Positions 8,785 through 17,423 of a stretch of 64,000 bases of DNA are shown one piece after another. Both the position numbers and the translations under genes were made by a program. Source of the DNA: Marinoscillum sp040218045 (GTDB taxonomy: Bacteria; Bacteroidota; Bacteroidia; Cytophagales; Cyclobacteriaceae); NCBI GenBank assembly GCA_040218045.1, contig JAVJQA010000044.1, positions 62,001-126,000 on the forward strand. The letters run 5' to 3'. The notes under the pieces are model-generated. The model was not told the DNA's origin. It did no database searches and saw nothing but the letters and a program-made list of their open reading frames with translations. The first letter of the stretch is position 1. Each line of letters opens with the position of its first letter.

Positions 8785-10036
8785 TTTTTATTCGGGTAAA
8801 TTTACTCATTGAATCATGCTCATAGTTAATTGGTGTAATGGTTATACCATCAATACCGAACGCTTTCAAAGTTTCCAGTAAATTTTGTTTTACAAGTGAG
8901 AACACTTCTTCCGGGTCATGATCGGCAGCTATTTCTAATGACACTTCAATATGTCTTTTAGATGTTTTCCGAACAAAATAATTGATCACCCCGTCTGAAG
9001 CAGAGATGACTGCACGTCTGATGAAATCAGGATAAATGAGTACATTTTTGCCCTCAGCAGTGAATAAAAATACATCATCGGATCGTCCTTCAATTTTGTC
9101 TATAACAGTTGATTTGCTACCACATGTGCATGGTTTCCCTTCATGAATGATGTCATTGAGCTCATAGCGAACAATGGGTTGAGAGGACCTCAGATAATCT
9201 GTGATAATAGGATGGAACCGTGATTCGTCCAAATAGTGCTTTTCTATTTTCAACCAGTCTTCATTGAAGTGAAGATGGCCTTTACGGCATGTATAGGCAA
9301 GAAATCCTTCCGTACATTGATAAACCTGGTCTATCTCGCAATTGAACACGCTTTTGAAAAACTCTTTTTGATCATCCTCCAATACCTCAGCTACTGAAAT
9401 AACTTTCGAAAATCCAGGTGGGATATTTCGCTGCTGGTACAATTTTGCAATTTGGTTCAATACAGATGGCTGGGCAACAAGGATGTCCGGGTCTAGATCG
9501 ATCAATTGAGCAATATGAGTTTCTACAGCATTCTTGATATCAAAGAAGGTGAAGCTCAGTGATTTTGACTTCACGGATTCATAAAGGTTATTGTTAGCCC
9601 TTAGAAAAAAGGCTACTTTCCTCTTTCTAAAACTAAAGCCAATCACCCTGTCCAGGACAGCACCAACCCAAATAGCCTTCTCAGAAGGGCTGGTCAGAAA
9701 AATACCTTTATTGCCACTGGTACCAGAAGAAAGACCAATGCTGATATTGTCAATAGTAGGCGAGAAGTCCCTGGATCGTTCACTTTCCTGCGCTACTTTC
9801 AGGGCCTCTTTTTTTTGGATACCTAAGGTGTTTATTGCATCAAAATGCTCCATGAACAATTGCTTGTTCATTAATGGGAATTTATCAGCCATGCTGTGGA
9901 TTTTATAAAATGGCGATTTGGAAAGGGTTTTTCGCCATCGTTTCAATCTTGATTTACTCACGTGGCTTGAGCTAAACAACCGCGAGTACCTAAGTCTTAG
10001 AAACCAGTAAAGGACTTGTAGTTTATCCGTTTTCAT
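8762..10036 (-). CDS. CoF (F390) synthetase-related adenylate-forming enzyme
   Basis: Member of the phenylacetate-CoA ligase/coenzyme F390 synthetase branch of adenylating enzymes, 424 residues. It has a phosphate-binding loop SSGTSGNKG (103-111), a core motif YLRSSQPIVRYELND (about 281-295) and a Cys/His set (C250, nearby His, C303, C305 in KPCTCGS) that could bind zinc as in related ligases. It should activate a carboxylate with ATP; the acyl substrate and acceptor are unknown. No F420 genes are seen nearby, so a true F390 synthetase role is unlikely. The start overlaps the MBL gene by 14 bp. Confidence 0.8.
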   Translation of the reverse strand: MKTDKLQVLYWFLRLRYSRLFSSSHVSKSRLKRWRKTLSKSPFYKIHSMADKFPLMNKQLFMEHFDAINTLGIQKKEALKVAQESERSRDFSPTIDNISIGLSSGTSGNKGIFLTSPSEKAIWVGAVLDRVIGFSFRKRKVAFFLRANNNLYESVKSKSLSFTFFDIKNAVETHIAQLIDLDPDILVAQPSVLNQIAKLYQQRNIPPGFSKVISVAEVLEDDQKEFFKSVFNCEIDQVYQCTEGFLAYTCRKGHLHFNEDWLKIEKHYLDESRFHPIITDYLRSSQPIVRYELNDIIHEGKPCTCGSKSTVIDKIEGRSDDVFLFTAEGKNVLIYPDFIRRAVISASDGVINYFVRKTSKRHIEVSLEIAADHDPEEVFSLVKQNLLETLKAFGIDGITITPINYEHDSMSKFTRIKNDHLENV

Positions 10037-10868
10037 TGGTTAGGTCTTTTGACACTTCCCGGTAAGTTGCTTCACAATGGCAAGGTATGATCAAGGTATC
10101 GGGGTGAGCTTTGTGAAAATCGTGGACATTTTTCAGACTTGTTTTGAAATTGGCCCATGAGTCAAAGAATAAACGTACAATAGGGGAAGGGAGGTGCATT
10201 TGTGTGTAGTTTTCTTTGAGCCAGGCTGCATCAGCTATCAGCAAAGTGTCATGTCCTTCAGTATTTAGCAAAGCACCCATTTGCCCCTTGGCGTGTCCTT
10301 CTATCTGATACAGAAGGATAGACCCATCATCAAACAGATCATACATTTTACCCAGGTGCGGATCTTCATTATTTGATTTTTGAATATTGATCATTTGAGT
10401 TCTCTGTTCAAAACTCTCCGGCATGAGCTCAGGAATGAACCCACGTTTCAGGGCGGAAAACCCACGCTTACCCTTTATGTCTGCATACGCTTCTTCGGAG
10501 CAAATAAATTTAGCATTGGGAAAATCCCGAAGCCCTCCAATATGATCTGCATGAAAATGAGAAACAATGATATACCTGATTTCTTCGGGGGCAATCCCAA
10601 GAGATTGTATTTGGGCAACTGCATGATTTTTTTCTTTCACATATACCCTGGTTGCTTTGGCATAAATGCTAAATGGAAATGACCTGGTATATTGATAAAA
10701 CCTGGTGGTATAACCAGTATCGAATAGTATGTGACCATGCCTGGGGTGACTGATCAAGGCGTAGGTGGCATAAAATTTTATTGTCTTTTTAGGTACTCCG
10801 CGCAGCGCATGTGATTTACTGGCTATGCAGTAACCAGCTGATTTTAGCTCAAAAGTCACGTTAAGCAT
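10023..10868 (-). CDS. MBL-fold metallohydrolase, lactonase-like
   Basis: Metallo-beta-lactamase-fold hydrolase of about 281 residues with the dinuclear zinc motif HFHADH and further ligands in EGHAKGQ, ADAAW and IPCHCE. The arrangement resembles AHL-lactonase-type members that open lactone rings or cleave thioesters. The ATG at 10868 is preferred to the one at 10892: it gives an 8-bp ATGCTTAA overlap with the stop of the upstream SDR gene, like the other tight overlaps of this cassette. In context it may hydrolyse a lactone or thioester intermediate (inference). Confidence 0.85.
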   Translation of the reverse strand: MLNVTFELKSAGYCIASKSHALRGVPKKTIKFYATYALISHPRHGHILFDTGYTTRFYQYTRSFPFSIYAKATRVYVKEKNHAVAQIQSLGIAPEEIRYIIVSHFHADHIGGLRDFPNAKFICSEEAYADIKGKRGFSALKRGFIPELMPESFEQRTQMINIQKSNNEDPHLGKMYDLFDDGSILLYQIEGHAKGQMGALLNTEGHDTLLIADAAWLKENYTQMHLPSPIVRLFFDSWANFKTSLKNVHDFHKAHPDTLIIPCHCEATYREVSKDLTNENG

Positions 10869-11856
10869 TGTTGTATAGTTTGTACCAGTCAACGAATTCC
10901 TGCATTGCTGCTTCTATGGTTTGCCTTGGGGCATAGTTGAGGTTTTGCCGTGCCTTATCGATGTTCAGTGTAAAGGAGTGAGCCAATACCCCTACAGAGT
11001 ACCTGGTAAGTGCTGGTTCCTCATTTCCATTTAGGTATTTCGCAGAAATCTCCATGAACCAGGCTACGGTCATCATCAGCCAGTACGGCATCTTCTTTTC
11101 GATTGGTTTGTAACCAACCTTGGATAAGATCTGATTAATGGCTTCCCAAAGCTTAATGGATTGACCATTGGAGATGTTGTAAGCTTGTCCGCAGGCGTTC
11201 TCATCTGCCAGTGAAGCGAGTAGAATTGCATCAACCATATTCGAAACAGGGGTTAGGTCAACCAAATTTTCCCCAGAACCCATAATTTTTAGTTTCCCTT
11301 TTTCATAGGAACGAATCAATCTGGGCATGATTACGGTGTCCCCGGCCCCAACTAAAGCCCGTGGACGTAACGTTATATAGTTCAAGCCAGATTCGTCCAG
11401 AAGTTGCTCTGCTTCAAATTTGGTTTTGGCATAGTGGTTCACTTTTCTGGAAGGGAGCGGAGTGTCCTCAGTTACGTCAAACTGATCCTTGAATTTGAAA
11501 TAGATACTTGGTGATGAGATATAAATGAAGCGTTTCACTCTAGCTTTTACGCTTTCTTTAATGAGTAATTTTTGAGAGACAATGTTAGCTTGGTAAAATT
11601 CAGCATAGCTTCCCCATGGAGAGGATAAACTCGCACAATTGATCACAAGGTCTATTGGATCACTGAAAAGCCTTCCAACAAAAGCGGCATCAGACAGCTC
11701 TCCAAGTCTATAAGTTACATGATCTGCTAAAACCCGTCTTTCACTGACCAGTATTCTTCCTGTAGCTACTATTTGATCGAAATCAGGACTTCTGGCAAAA
11801 CCTTCAACTACTTTGCTGCCCAAAAAGCCTGTGGCTCCGGTAATAAGTACACGCAT
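10861..11856 (-). CDS. NAD(P)-dependent epimerase/3-beta-HSD-type reductase
   Basis: Extended short-chain dehydrogenase of 331 residues, the first gene of the cassette. The nucleotide-binding motif GATGFLG is at 7-13 and the catalytic set is S115 with Y142-xxx-K146 (HYAKTK). It is closest in style to the 3-beta-hydroxysteroid dehydrogenase/OleD group, which reduces beta-keto acids or oxidises sterol alcohols. Together with the KASIII-like and adenylating enzymes it gives an arrangement reminiscent of OleA-OleC-OleD hydrocarbon synthesis, but with an MBL protein instead of the OleB alpha/beta hydrolase. Confidence 0.85.
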   Translation of the reverse strand: MRVLITGATGFLGSKVVEGFARSPDFDQIVATGRILVSERRVLADHVTYRLGELSDAAFVGRLFSDPIDLVINCASLSSPWGSYAEFYQANIVSQKLLIKESVKARVKRFIYISSPSIYFKFKDQFDVTEDTPLPSRKVNHYAKTKFEAEQLLDESGLNYITLRPRALVGAGDTVIMPRLIRSYEKGKLKIMGSGENLVDLTPVSNMVDAILLASLADENACGQAYNISNGQSIKLWEAINQILSKVGYKPIEKKMPYWLMMTVAWFMEISAKYLNGNEEPALTRYSVGVLAHSFTLNIDKARQNLNYAPRQTIEAAMQEFVDWYKLYNNA

Positions 11857-11909
11857 ATTTTCTTATCGATCTCGAAACGATTTAAAAAATGAATAAGCCT
11901 GGTCTTCAT

Positions 11910-11917
11910 CAAATTTA
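11910..11917 (-). promoter_or_regulatory. -7 promoter box for the five-gene cassette
   Basis: The minus strand reads TAAATTTG, an exact TAnnTTTG match, 54 bp before the SDR start codon. It lies in the 200-bp divergent region shared with ccoS. A clear -33 TTTG at standard spacing is not obvious. Confidence 0.45.
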
Positions 11918-11979
11918 GATATTATTCAAATAACGTGATTGATTGAAATGGTTCGATTTGACCTAAACCAAATTCTGAA

Positions 11980-11993
11980 CTGATTAAAATCAT
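11980..11993 (+). promoter_or_regulatory. FNR/CRP-like operator upstream of ccoS
   Basis: CTGAT-TAAA-ATCAT, an 8 of 10 match to the FNR-type dyad, about 70 bp before the ccoS start. A near-consensus -7 box TAATCTTG lies at 12038-12045, putting the dyad about 60-65 bp upstream of transcription start, much as at usp. It may also affect the divergent cassette. Confidence 0.55.
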
Positions 11994-12056
11994 CTTTTAG
12001 CCTGAAAAGCCTCATAATAATCTTTCGCACACCTACTTAATCTTGCTGGTAGAATT

Positions 12057-12263
12057 ATGAGTGTAGTTATCATATTAATCGGATTCAGTCTGGTAGTAGC
12101 CACAGGGTTCCTAATTGCTTTTATATGGGCTTCCAGGAGTGGTCAATATGACGATGATTACACTCCATCTGTGAGAATCTTATTTGATGAAGAATTAAAT
12201 CAATCTAATCATGTCAACAGCGACTTTATCCAACGCGAGCGGAGAGCAGACGTCAGCAAGTAG
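12057..12263 (+). CDS. ccoS: cbb3 oxidase maturation protein CcoS
   Basis: Small single-span membrane protein (68 residues) needed for cofactor insertion into cbb3 oxidase. It has one N-terminal helix (about 4-24) followed by the family signature FIWASRSGQYDD. It opens the ccoS-NO-Q-P-G-H operon and overlaps ccoNO by 53 bp in another frame. ccoS normally sits beside ccoI; here the two are 5.4 kb apart. Confidence 0.9.
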   Translation: MSVVIILIGFSLVVATGFLIAFIWASRSGQYDDDYTPSVRILFDEELNQSNHVNSDFIQRERRADVSK

Positions 12264-14397
12264 GGGTTTGGAAACCTTTTACTATGACAACTCTATCGTT
12301 CGAATGTTCCTGATTGCAACCACCATTTTTGGGGTAGTGGGAATGACCGTCGGGCTCCTGGTAGCCTGTCAATTTGTTTGGCCAGAACTTAACTTCGGGT
12401 TACAGTATACCACTTTCGGAAGGATAAGGCCACTGCACACCAATGCTGTAATTTTTGCTTTTGTTGGAAACGGTATTTTTGCCGGCGTTTATTATTCCCT
12501 CCAGCGATTGTGCAAGGCGCGTATGTTTAGTGATTTGCTGAGCAAAATACATTTTTGGGGATGGCAGACGATCATTTTGGCAGCAGCCATCACTTTGCCA
12601 TTGGGGTTCACATCAGGAAAGGAATATGCCGAGCTGGAGTGGCCAATTGACATTGCAATTGCGCTGATCTGGGTGGTCTTCGGGATCAACATGTTTGGAA
12701 CTATTCTTAAACGTCGCGAAAGACATCTGTATGTAGCCATTTGGTTTTTTATCGCCACGTTCGTCACTGTGGCAATGCTCCACATTGTCAACTCTTTCGA
12801 ATTGCCAATCAGCTTCATGAAAAGTTACTCATGGTATGCGGGCGTGCAGGATGCGTTGGTGCAGTGGTGGTATGGACACAACGCCGTTGCGTTTTTCCTT
12901 ACCACTCCTTATTTGGGTTTGATGTATTACTTCATCCCTAAAGCAGCCAACAGACCAGTATACTCTTACCGATTGTCGATTATTCACTTTTGGGCGCTCA
13001 TCTTTATTTATATCTGGGCAGGCCCGCACCACTTATTATACAACTCATTGCCCAACTGGGCACAGTCACTCGGAACAGTGTTTTCCATCATGTTGATCGC
13101 TCCATCTTGGGGTGGAATGCTCAATGGTTTGCTAACACTACGTGGTGCCTGGGACAGAGTGCGTGAAGATCCTATTCTGAAGTTCATGGTGGTGGCTGTA
13201 ACCTGCTATGGTATGGCCACTTTTGAAGGGCCTTTACTTTCATTGAAGAATTTTAATGCTGTGGCTCACTTCACAGATTGGATTGTGGCGCACGTCCACG
13301 TAGGTGGATTGGGTTGGAATGGTTTCCTAACATTTGCTATGCTGTATTATTTGATCCCACGGTTATACGGCACCCAGCTTTTTTCTAAAAAACTAGCCAA
13401 TGTACATTTTTGGATTGGAACCATGGGGATCATTTTCTATGCATTGCCCATGTATTGGGCAGGATTTGTGCAAAGCCTGATGTGGAAGCAGTTTGCTCCT
13501 GAAGGCACACTTGTCTACAGCAACTTCCTGGAAACTGTTACCCAGATCATGCCGATGTACATGCTTAGGGCATTTGGAGGATTGTTATACCTGAGCGGGG
13601 CTTTGGTAATGGTTTATAACCTCATGAAAACAGCTCAGTCCGGATCTTTTATAAATGAAACAAAAGCTGAGGCGGCACCATTGACGAAAAATTATAAACC
13701 TGACAGGTCCGAACACTGGCACCGAAGAATATTCGAATGGAAGCCAATCACCCTTTTGGTTTGGAGTTTGGTTGCTGTAGCTATAGGTGGAGTAATTGAG
13801 ATCGTGCCAACTTTCCTGGTTAAATCCAATGTTCCGACAATCACTAGCGTCAAGCCATATACGCCGCTTGAGTTGAATGGTCGTGACATTTATGTGAGAG
13901 AGGGATGTTACACTTGCCACTCACAGATGGTAAGACCGTTCAGGTCAGAAACTGAGCGCTATGGTGAATATGCTAAGGCTGGAGAGTTTGTATATGATCA
14001 TCCATTTCAGTGGGGTTCTAAGCGTACTGGGCCTGACTTACTCCGTGTAGGAGGTAAATACCCGGATAGCTGGCACTACTATCACATGCTGGACCCAACA
14101 AGCATGTCCCCCGGATCAATCATGCCACCATATCCATGGCTTTTCGAACAGGATTGGGACAAAGGATCAACTCCAGCTAAAATCGAAGCTATGCAGACAT
14201 TGGGTGTTCCTTATGCTGAAGGGTATGCGCATCAGGCAGTAGCTGATGCCGAAAACCAGGCGCGATCAATCGCAGATAACCTTGCATCCCAGGGAATCAA
14301 AGTAGTACCCGATAAGGAGATCATTGCGCTAATCGCCTACCTGCAACGTGTAGGAACGGATATCAACAATTTGGAAGTAACTGAAAACGACAGGTAA
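12211..14397 (+). CDS. ccoNO: cbb3-type cytochrome c oxidase, fused subunits I and II
   Basis: Inner-membrane terminal oxidase core of 728 residues. The first part (about 1-480) is CcoN, a multi-helix heme-copper subunit with histidines for low-spin heme b, heme b3 and CuB (segments around WWYGHNAV, GPHHLLYN and VAHVHVGGLGWNG). From about 515 it continues as CcoO: a membrane anchor, then one c-type heme site CYTCH at 566-570 and a distal-ligand region SPGSIMPPYPW. Fusion of CcoN and CcoO is known in Bacteroidota. It reduces O2 at low concentration and pumps protons. The start at 12211 lies inside ccoS and is kept because the following residues look like a CcoN N-terminus. Confidence 0.97.
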   Translation: MSTATLSNASGEQTSASRGLETFYYDNSIVRMFLIATTIFGVVGMTVGLLVACQFVWPELNFGLQYTTFGRIRPLHTNAVIFAFVGNGIFAGVYYSLQRLCKARMFSDLLSKIHFWGWQTIILAAAITLPLGFTSGKEYAELEWPIDIAIALIWVVFGINMFGTILKRRERHLYVAIWFFIATFVTVAMLHIVNSFELPISFMKSYSWYAGVQDALVQWWYGHNAVAFFLTTPYLGLMYYFIPKAANRPVYSYRLSIIHFWALIFIYIWAGPHHLLYNSLPNWAQSLGTVFSIMLIAPSWGGMLNGLLTLRGAWDRVREDPILKFMVVAVTCYGMATFEGPLLSLKNFNAVAHFTDWIVAHVHVGGLGWNGFLTFAMLYYLIPRLYGTQLFSKKLANVHFWIGTMGIIFYALPMYWAGFVQSLMWKQFAPEGTLVYSNFLETVTQIMPMYMLRAFGGLLYLSGALVMVYNLMKTAQSGSFINETKAEAAPLTKNYKPDRSEHWHRRIFEWKPITLLVWSLVAVAIGGVIEIVPTFLVKSNVPTITSVKPYTPLELNGRDIYVREGCYTCHSQMVRPFRSETERYGEYAKAGEFVYDHPFQWGSKRTGPDLLRVGGKYPDSWHYYHMLDPTSMSPGSIMPPYPWLFEQDWDKGSTPAKIEAMQTLGVPYAEGYAHQAVADAENQARSIADNLASQGIKVVPDKEIIALIAYLQRVGTDINNLEVTENDR

Positions 14398-14399
14398 TC

Positions 14400-14591
14400 A
14401 TGCTGAAATTCATCAAACATCATATGGAAACCATCATGGGAATAGAAATATTCCCATTGATTTCCCTCATCATTTTCTTCGTGTTTTTTGTTGGGTTGAC
14501 CATTTATGTCATCAAGGCAGATAAACGAAGAATTGATGAAATCTCAAAAATTCCTTTGGACTTAAATACTGATAACAATGAATTATCCTAA
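14400..14591 (+). CDS. ccoQ: CcoQ-like small membrane subunit
   Basis: Protein of 63 residues with a single membrane helix (about 17-40) followed by a short basic tail (KADKRRIDEI), as in CcoQ/FixQ stabilising subunits. It starts 2 bp after ccoNO and overlaps ccoP by 14 bp. Sequence conservation in this family is weak, so the call rests on size, topology and position. An internal ATG at codon 9 or 13 is a possible alternative start. Confidence 0.75.
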   Translation: MLKFIKHHMETIMGIEIFPLISLIIFFVFFVGLTIYVIKADKRRIDEISKIPLDLNTDNNELS

Positions 14592-15456
14592 AGCATTTAC
14601 AATCCTCGTGTCATTGCTCGCTACACCGGCGTTGGTCAATGGTCAGGTGGCTGCTGAAGATGTTTATACAACATATCAGGTTGAGATTGTCGTTGGAGTA
14701 GCGGCTGTAGTGGCCACACTCGCTTTGTTCGCGTTAATTACTTCGCTCTATGCACTTCAAGCATTGATGGGCACTCGTAGGCCAGCAGAAGTCAAATCAT
14801 CTGAAACGTTCTGGAAGCGGTTTTGGAATAGTATGAACAAGGCAGTGCCGATAGAAGAGGAGGCTACAGTAATGACTGATCACTCTTATGATGGTATCCG
14901 AGAGCTGGACAACAGGCTTCCTCCATGGTGGCTATATGGGTTTTATTTGACCATCATTTTCGGTATAGTATACATTTTACACTATCATGTATTCGATACA
15001 GGCAAACTGCAGGAGGAAGAATATGTCACTGAGATGGCAGAAGCCAAAGAAGCAGTACAGGCCTATCTGGCATCTATGGACAATCTAATTGATGAATCCT
15101 CGGTTTCATTCACTGAGGATGAACTGGATTTAGCTACAGGGCAGGAAATCTTCATCTCAAAATGTGCCGCATGTCATGGACAGCAGGGTGAAGGTGGCGT
15201 AGGGCCGAATCTCACGGACAAATACTGGTTGCATGGTGGGGATATACAGTCCATTTTCAAGACTATTAAGTATGGAGTTCCTTCAAAAGGGATGATCTCC
15301 TGGCAGTCACAGCTGAGTCCTAAGGAAATGCAGCAGGTGTCGAGCTTCATTTATACGTTAGAGGGCAACAACCCACCAAATCAGAAAGAACCTCAGGGTG
15401 AAGAGTTTATAAGGACTGAAGCAGAACCAAAGCAAGAACAGGAAGCAGGAATGTAA
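14578..15456 (+). CDS. ccoP: cbb3 oxidase subunit III, mono-heme cytochrome c
   Basis: Membrane-anchored cytochrome of 292 residues that passes electrons to CcoNO. Two hydrophobic segments (about 35-62 and 115-138) bracket a FixP_N-like region with DNRLPPWWLYGFYLTI. The soluble domain carries a single heme c motif CAACH (196-200) with a distal Met region (PSKGMISW). Proteobacterial CcoP has two heme c sites; only one CxxCH is present here, a form I believe is usual in Bacteroidota. The tail after about 268 is rich in Glu and Gln. Confidence 0.95.
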   Translation: MNYPKAFTILVSLLATPALVNGQVAAEDVYTTYQVEIVVGVAAVVATLALFALITSLYALQALMGTRRPAEVKSSETFWKRFWNSMNKAVPIEEEATVMTDHSYDGIRELDNRLPPWWLYGFYLTIIFGIVYILHYHVFDTGKLQEEEYVTEMAEAKEAVQAYLASMDNLIDESSVSFTEDELDLATGQEIFISKCAACHGQQGEGGVGPNLTDKYWLHGGDIQSIFKTIKYGVPSKGMISWQSQLSPKEMQQVSSFIYTLEGNNPPNQKEPQGEEFIRTEAEPKQEQEAGM

Positions 15457-15461
15457 GTGCC

Positions 15462-16892
15462 ATGAGCCGGGAGATAGAGGAAATATACGAGGAAATAGAA
15501 GCTGAGGAAACTTACCGCGACCAGATCAGTACAGTTGACCAATCAGGTAAAAGGATTTGGGTTTATCCAAAGAAGCCTAACGGGAGGTTTACAAATTATC
15601 GGCTCATGGTGGCCATAGCTCTATTGCTGATGCTTTTTGCTGGCCCGTTTATTTCTATTAGTGGAGAACCTTTGCTTTTGTTTAATGTTGTAGAGCGCAA
15701 ATTTGTCTTTTTTGGTCAGGTATTCTGGCCTCAGGATTTTCACCTTGCCGTGATCGGGATGATCGCCACAGTGGTTTTTATCATATTATTCACTGTTGTT
15801 TTCGGACGGATATTTTGTGGTTGGTTGTGTCCACAAACCATCTTTATGGAATGGGTTTTTCGTAGGGTAGAGTATTGGATAGAGGGTGACTACATGAAGC
15901 AGAAGAAGCTGGATAAGCAACCCTGGACTTCTGAAAAAATACTGAAGAAATCTGGTAAGCATTTGATTTTCCTGCTTATTAGTGCCTTGATCATGCATAC
16001 TTTTCTTGCCTACCTGATTGGTATAGATCAGCTGTACGCTTTAGTGGCATCAGGCCCGGGTGAGGCTCCGATCACTTTTTTGTCAATGTTGATATTTACA
16101 GGACTGTTTTATGGAGTATTCAGTAAATTGAGAGAACAGGTATGTACCACTATTTGTCCCTATGGTAGGCTTCAGGGAGTACTCCTGGATAGAAAAAGTG
16201 TGGTGGTCGCATACGATCACGTTCGTGGAGAAACCCGAGGTAAATTCAGGAAAGATGAAGATAGAGTGGCAAATGAGAAAGGGGATTGTATTGATTGTCA
16301 TCAATGTGTAGCCGTTTGTCCTACTGGAATTGACATTCGTAATGGCACACAGTTGGAATGTGTCAACTGCACGGCATGTATTGATGCATGTGACTCCATC
16401 ATGGATAAAATTGGCAAACCGAGGGGTTTGGTAAGGTATGCCAGTGAAGAAAACATCACTGAGCAAAAGCGTTTTGCATTTACAGGACGGATGAAAGCGT
16501 ACTCTGCGGTCCTGGTGATGTTGATAGGCGTGTTGTTGACCCTTTTGATGATCAGAACTGATTTAGAGACAACTATCTTAAGGACACCGGGTATGATGTA
16601 CCAGGAAAGACCAGGAGGAGCATACTCCAATCTTTACCAAATAAAAATAGTCAATAAGACCAATGAATTACTTTCTGTTCGGTTTGAATTGATCAGCCCT
16701 GATGAAGGCAAAATAGAGCTTGTAGGCAATGCCATCAACCTGGAAGGCCAGGGGATTGGATCAGGAGCATTTTTTATTGTGCTCAACCCATCCCAACTCG
16801 AAGGAATGAGTACAGAGGTGAAGGTTGGGGTATACTCAGGTGAAGTATTAATGGAAACTGTTAAAACCCGGTTTTTGGGACCGGCTTTATAA
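15462..16892 (+). CDS. ccoG: cbb3 oxidase accessory protein CcoG (RdxA/FixG)
   Basis: Membrane polyferredoxin of 476 residues with several helices, a conserved membrane cysteine motif (FCGWLCPQT), two 4Fe-4S clusters in a ferredoxin-like segment (CIDCHQCVAVCP and CVNCTACIDAC) and a C-terminal Ig-like domain. CcoG is implicated in reducing copper for cbb3 assembly. It lies 5 bp after ccoP in the operon. Confidence 0.95.
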   Translation: MSREIEEIYEEIEAEETYRDQISTVDQSGKRIWVYPKKPNGRFTNYRLMVAIALLLMLFAGPFISISGEPLLLFNVVERKFVFFGQVFWPQDFHLAVIGMIATVVFIILFTVVFGRIFCGWLCPQTIFMEWVFRRVEYWIEGDYMKQKKLDKQPWTSEKILKKSGKHLIFLLISALIMHTFLAYLIGIDQLYALVASGPGEAPITFLSMLIFTGLFYGVFSKLREQVCTTICPYGRLQGVLLDRKSVVVAYDHVRGETRGKFRKDEDRVANEKGDCIDCHQCVAVCPTGIDIRNGTQLECVNCTACIDACDSIMDKIGKPRGLVRYASEENITEQKRFAFTGRMKAYSAVLVMLIGVLLTLLMIRTDLETTILRTPGMMYQERPGGAYSNLYQIKIVNKTNELLSVRFELISPDEGKIELVGNAINLEGQGIGSGAFFIVLNPSQLEGMSTEVKVGVYSGEVLMETVKTRFLGPAL

Positions 16893-16894
16893 TA

Positions 16895-16907
16895 TACCCC
16901 TGGGGTA
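16895..16907. repeat. Perfect 13-bp palindrome after ccoG
   Basis: TACCCC-T-GGGGTA begins 2 bp after the ccoG stop, in the only sizeable gap (93 bp) of the downstream cco operon. It is too short for a strong terminator on its own and no U-tract follows. It could be an mRNA-processing site or chance. Confidence 0.35.
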
Positions 16908-16985
16908 AAATCATTCCAATAAGGCCGTTGGGGGCACATTTGGTTTGATTCCCGGGGGTTCTTTAATGTGATAAATATTAATGTT

Positions 16986-17423
16986 ATGAAATGGAATTGG
17001 GGTAAAGGAATAGTACTGGCATTTAGCCTTTTTTGTGGTTTTGTGGTCACGATAGTTGTTTTGGCATTTCAGGAGGATTTTGACCTGGTGTCTGAGACTT
17101 ATTATCAGGACGAATTGAATTTTCAGGATCAAATTGATAGCCGACGAAACCTTACCGAGATTGGCGAGTCAGTCAAACTCACTCAAACTTCAGAACAGGT
17201 TGTTTTGAGTTTTCCAGAGACATTCAATACAGCTCAGGGCGAAGTAAATTTTTATCATCCTTCCAGGTCAATTTTTGACAAGAAGTATACATTAAACCTG
17301 GATGAAACTCGTCAGCAAAGTGTTGCAAAATCGGATCTCGTGAAAGGTCGCTATAAAGTTCAGTTTAATTGGTTGTCTGATGGAGTAAGCTATTATCAGG
17401 AGTCAGAGATTTTCTTGAGATGA
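16986..17423 (+). CDS. ccoH: FixH/CcoH-family protein
   Basis: Protein of about 145 residues with one N-terminal membrane helix (GIVLAFSLFCGFVVTIVVLAF) and a periplasmic domain. It includes a family-like DLVSETYYQDELNFQDQID segment typical of FixH/CcoH assembly factors. The ATG at 16986 (MKWNWGKGI) is preferred over the one 18 bp upstream because WNWGKGI is the usual start of Bacteroidota FixH proteins. The stop overlaps the next gene by 4 bp. Confidence 0.88.
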   Translation: MKWNWGKGIVLAFSLFCGFVVTIVVLAFQEDFDLVSETYYQDELNFQDQIDSRRNLTEIGESVKLTQTSEQVVLSFPETFNTAQGEVNFYHPSRSIFDKKYTLNLDETRQQSVAKSDLVKGRYKVQFNWLSDGVSYYQESEIFLR

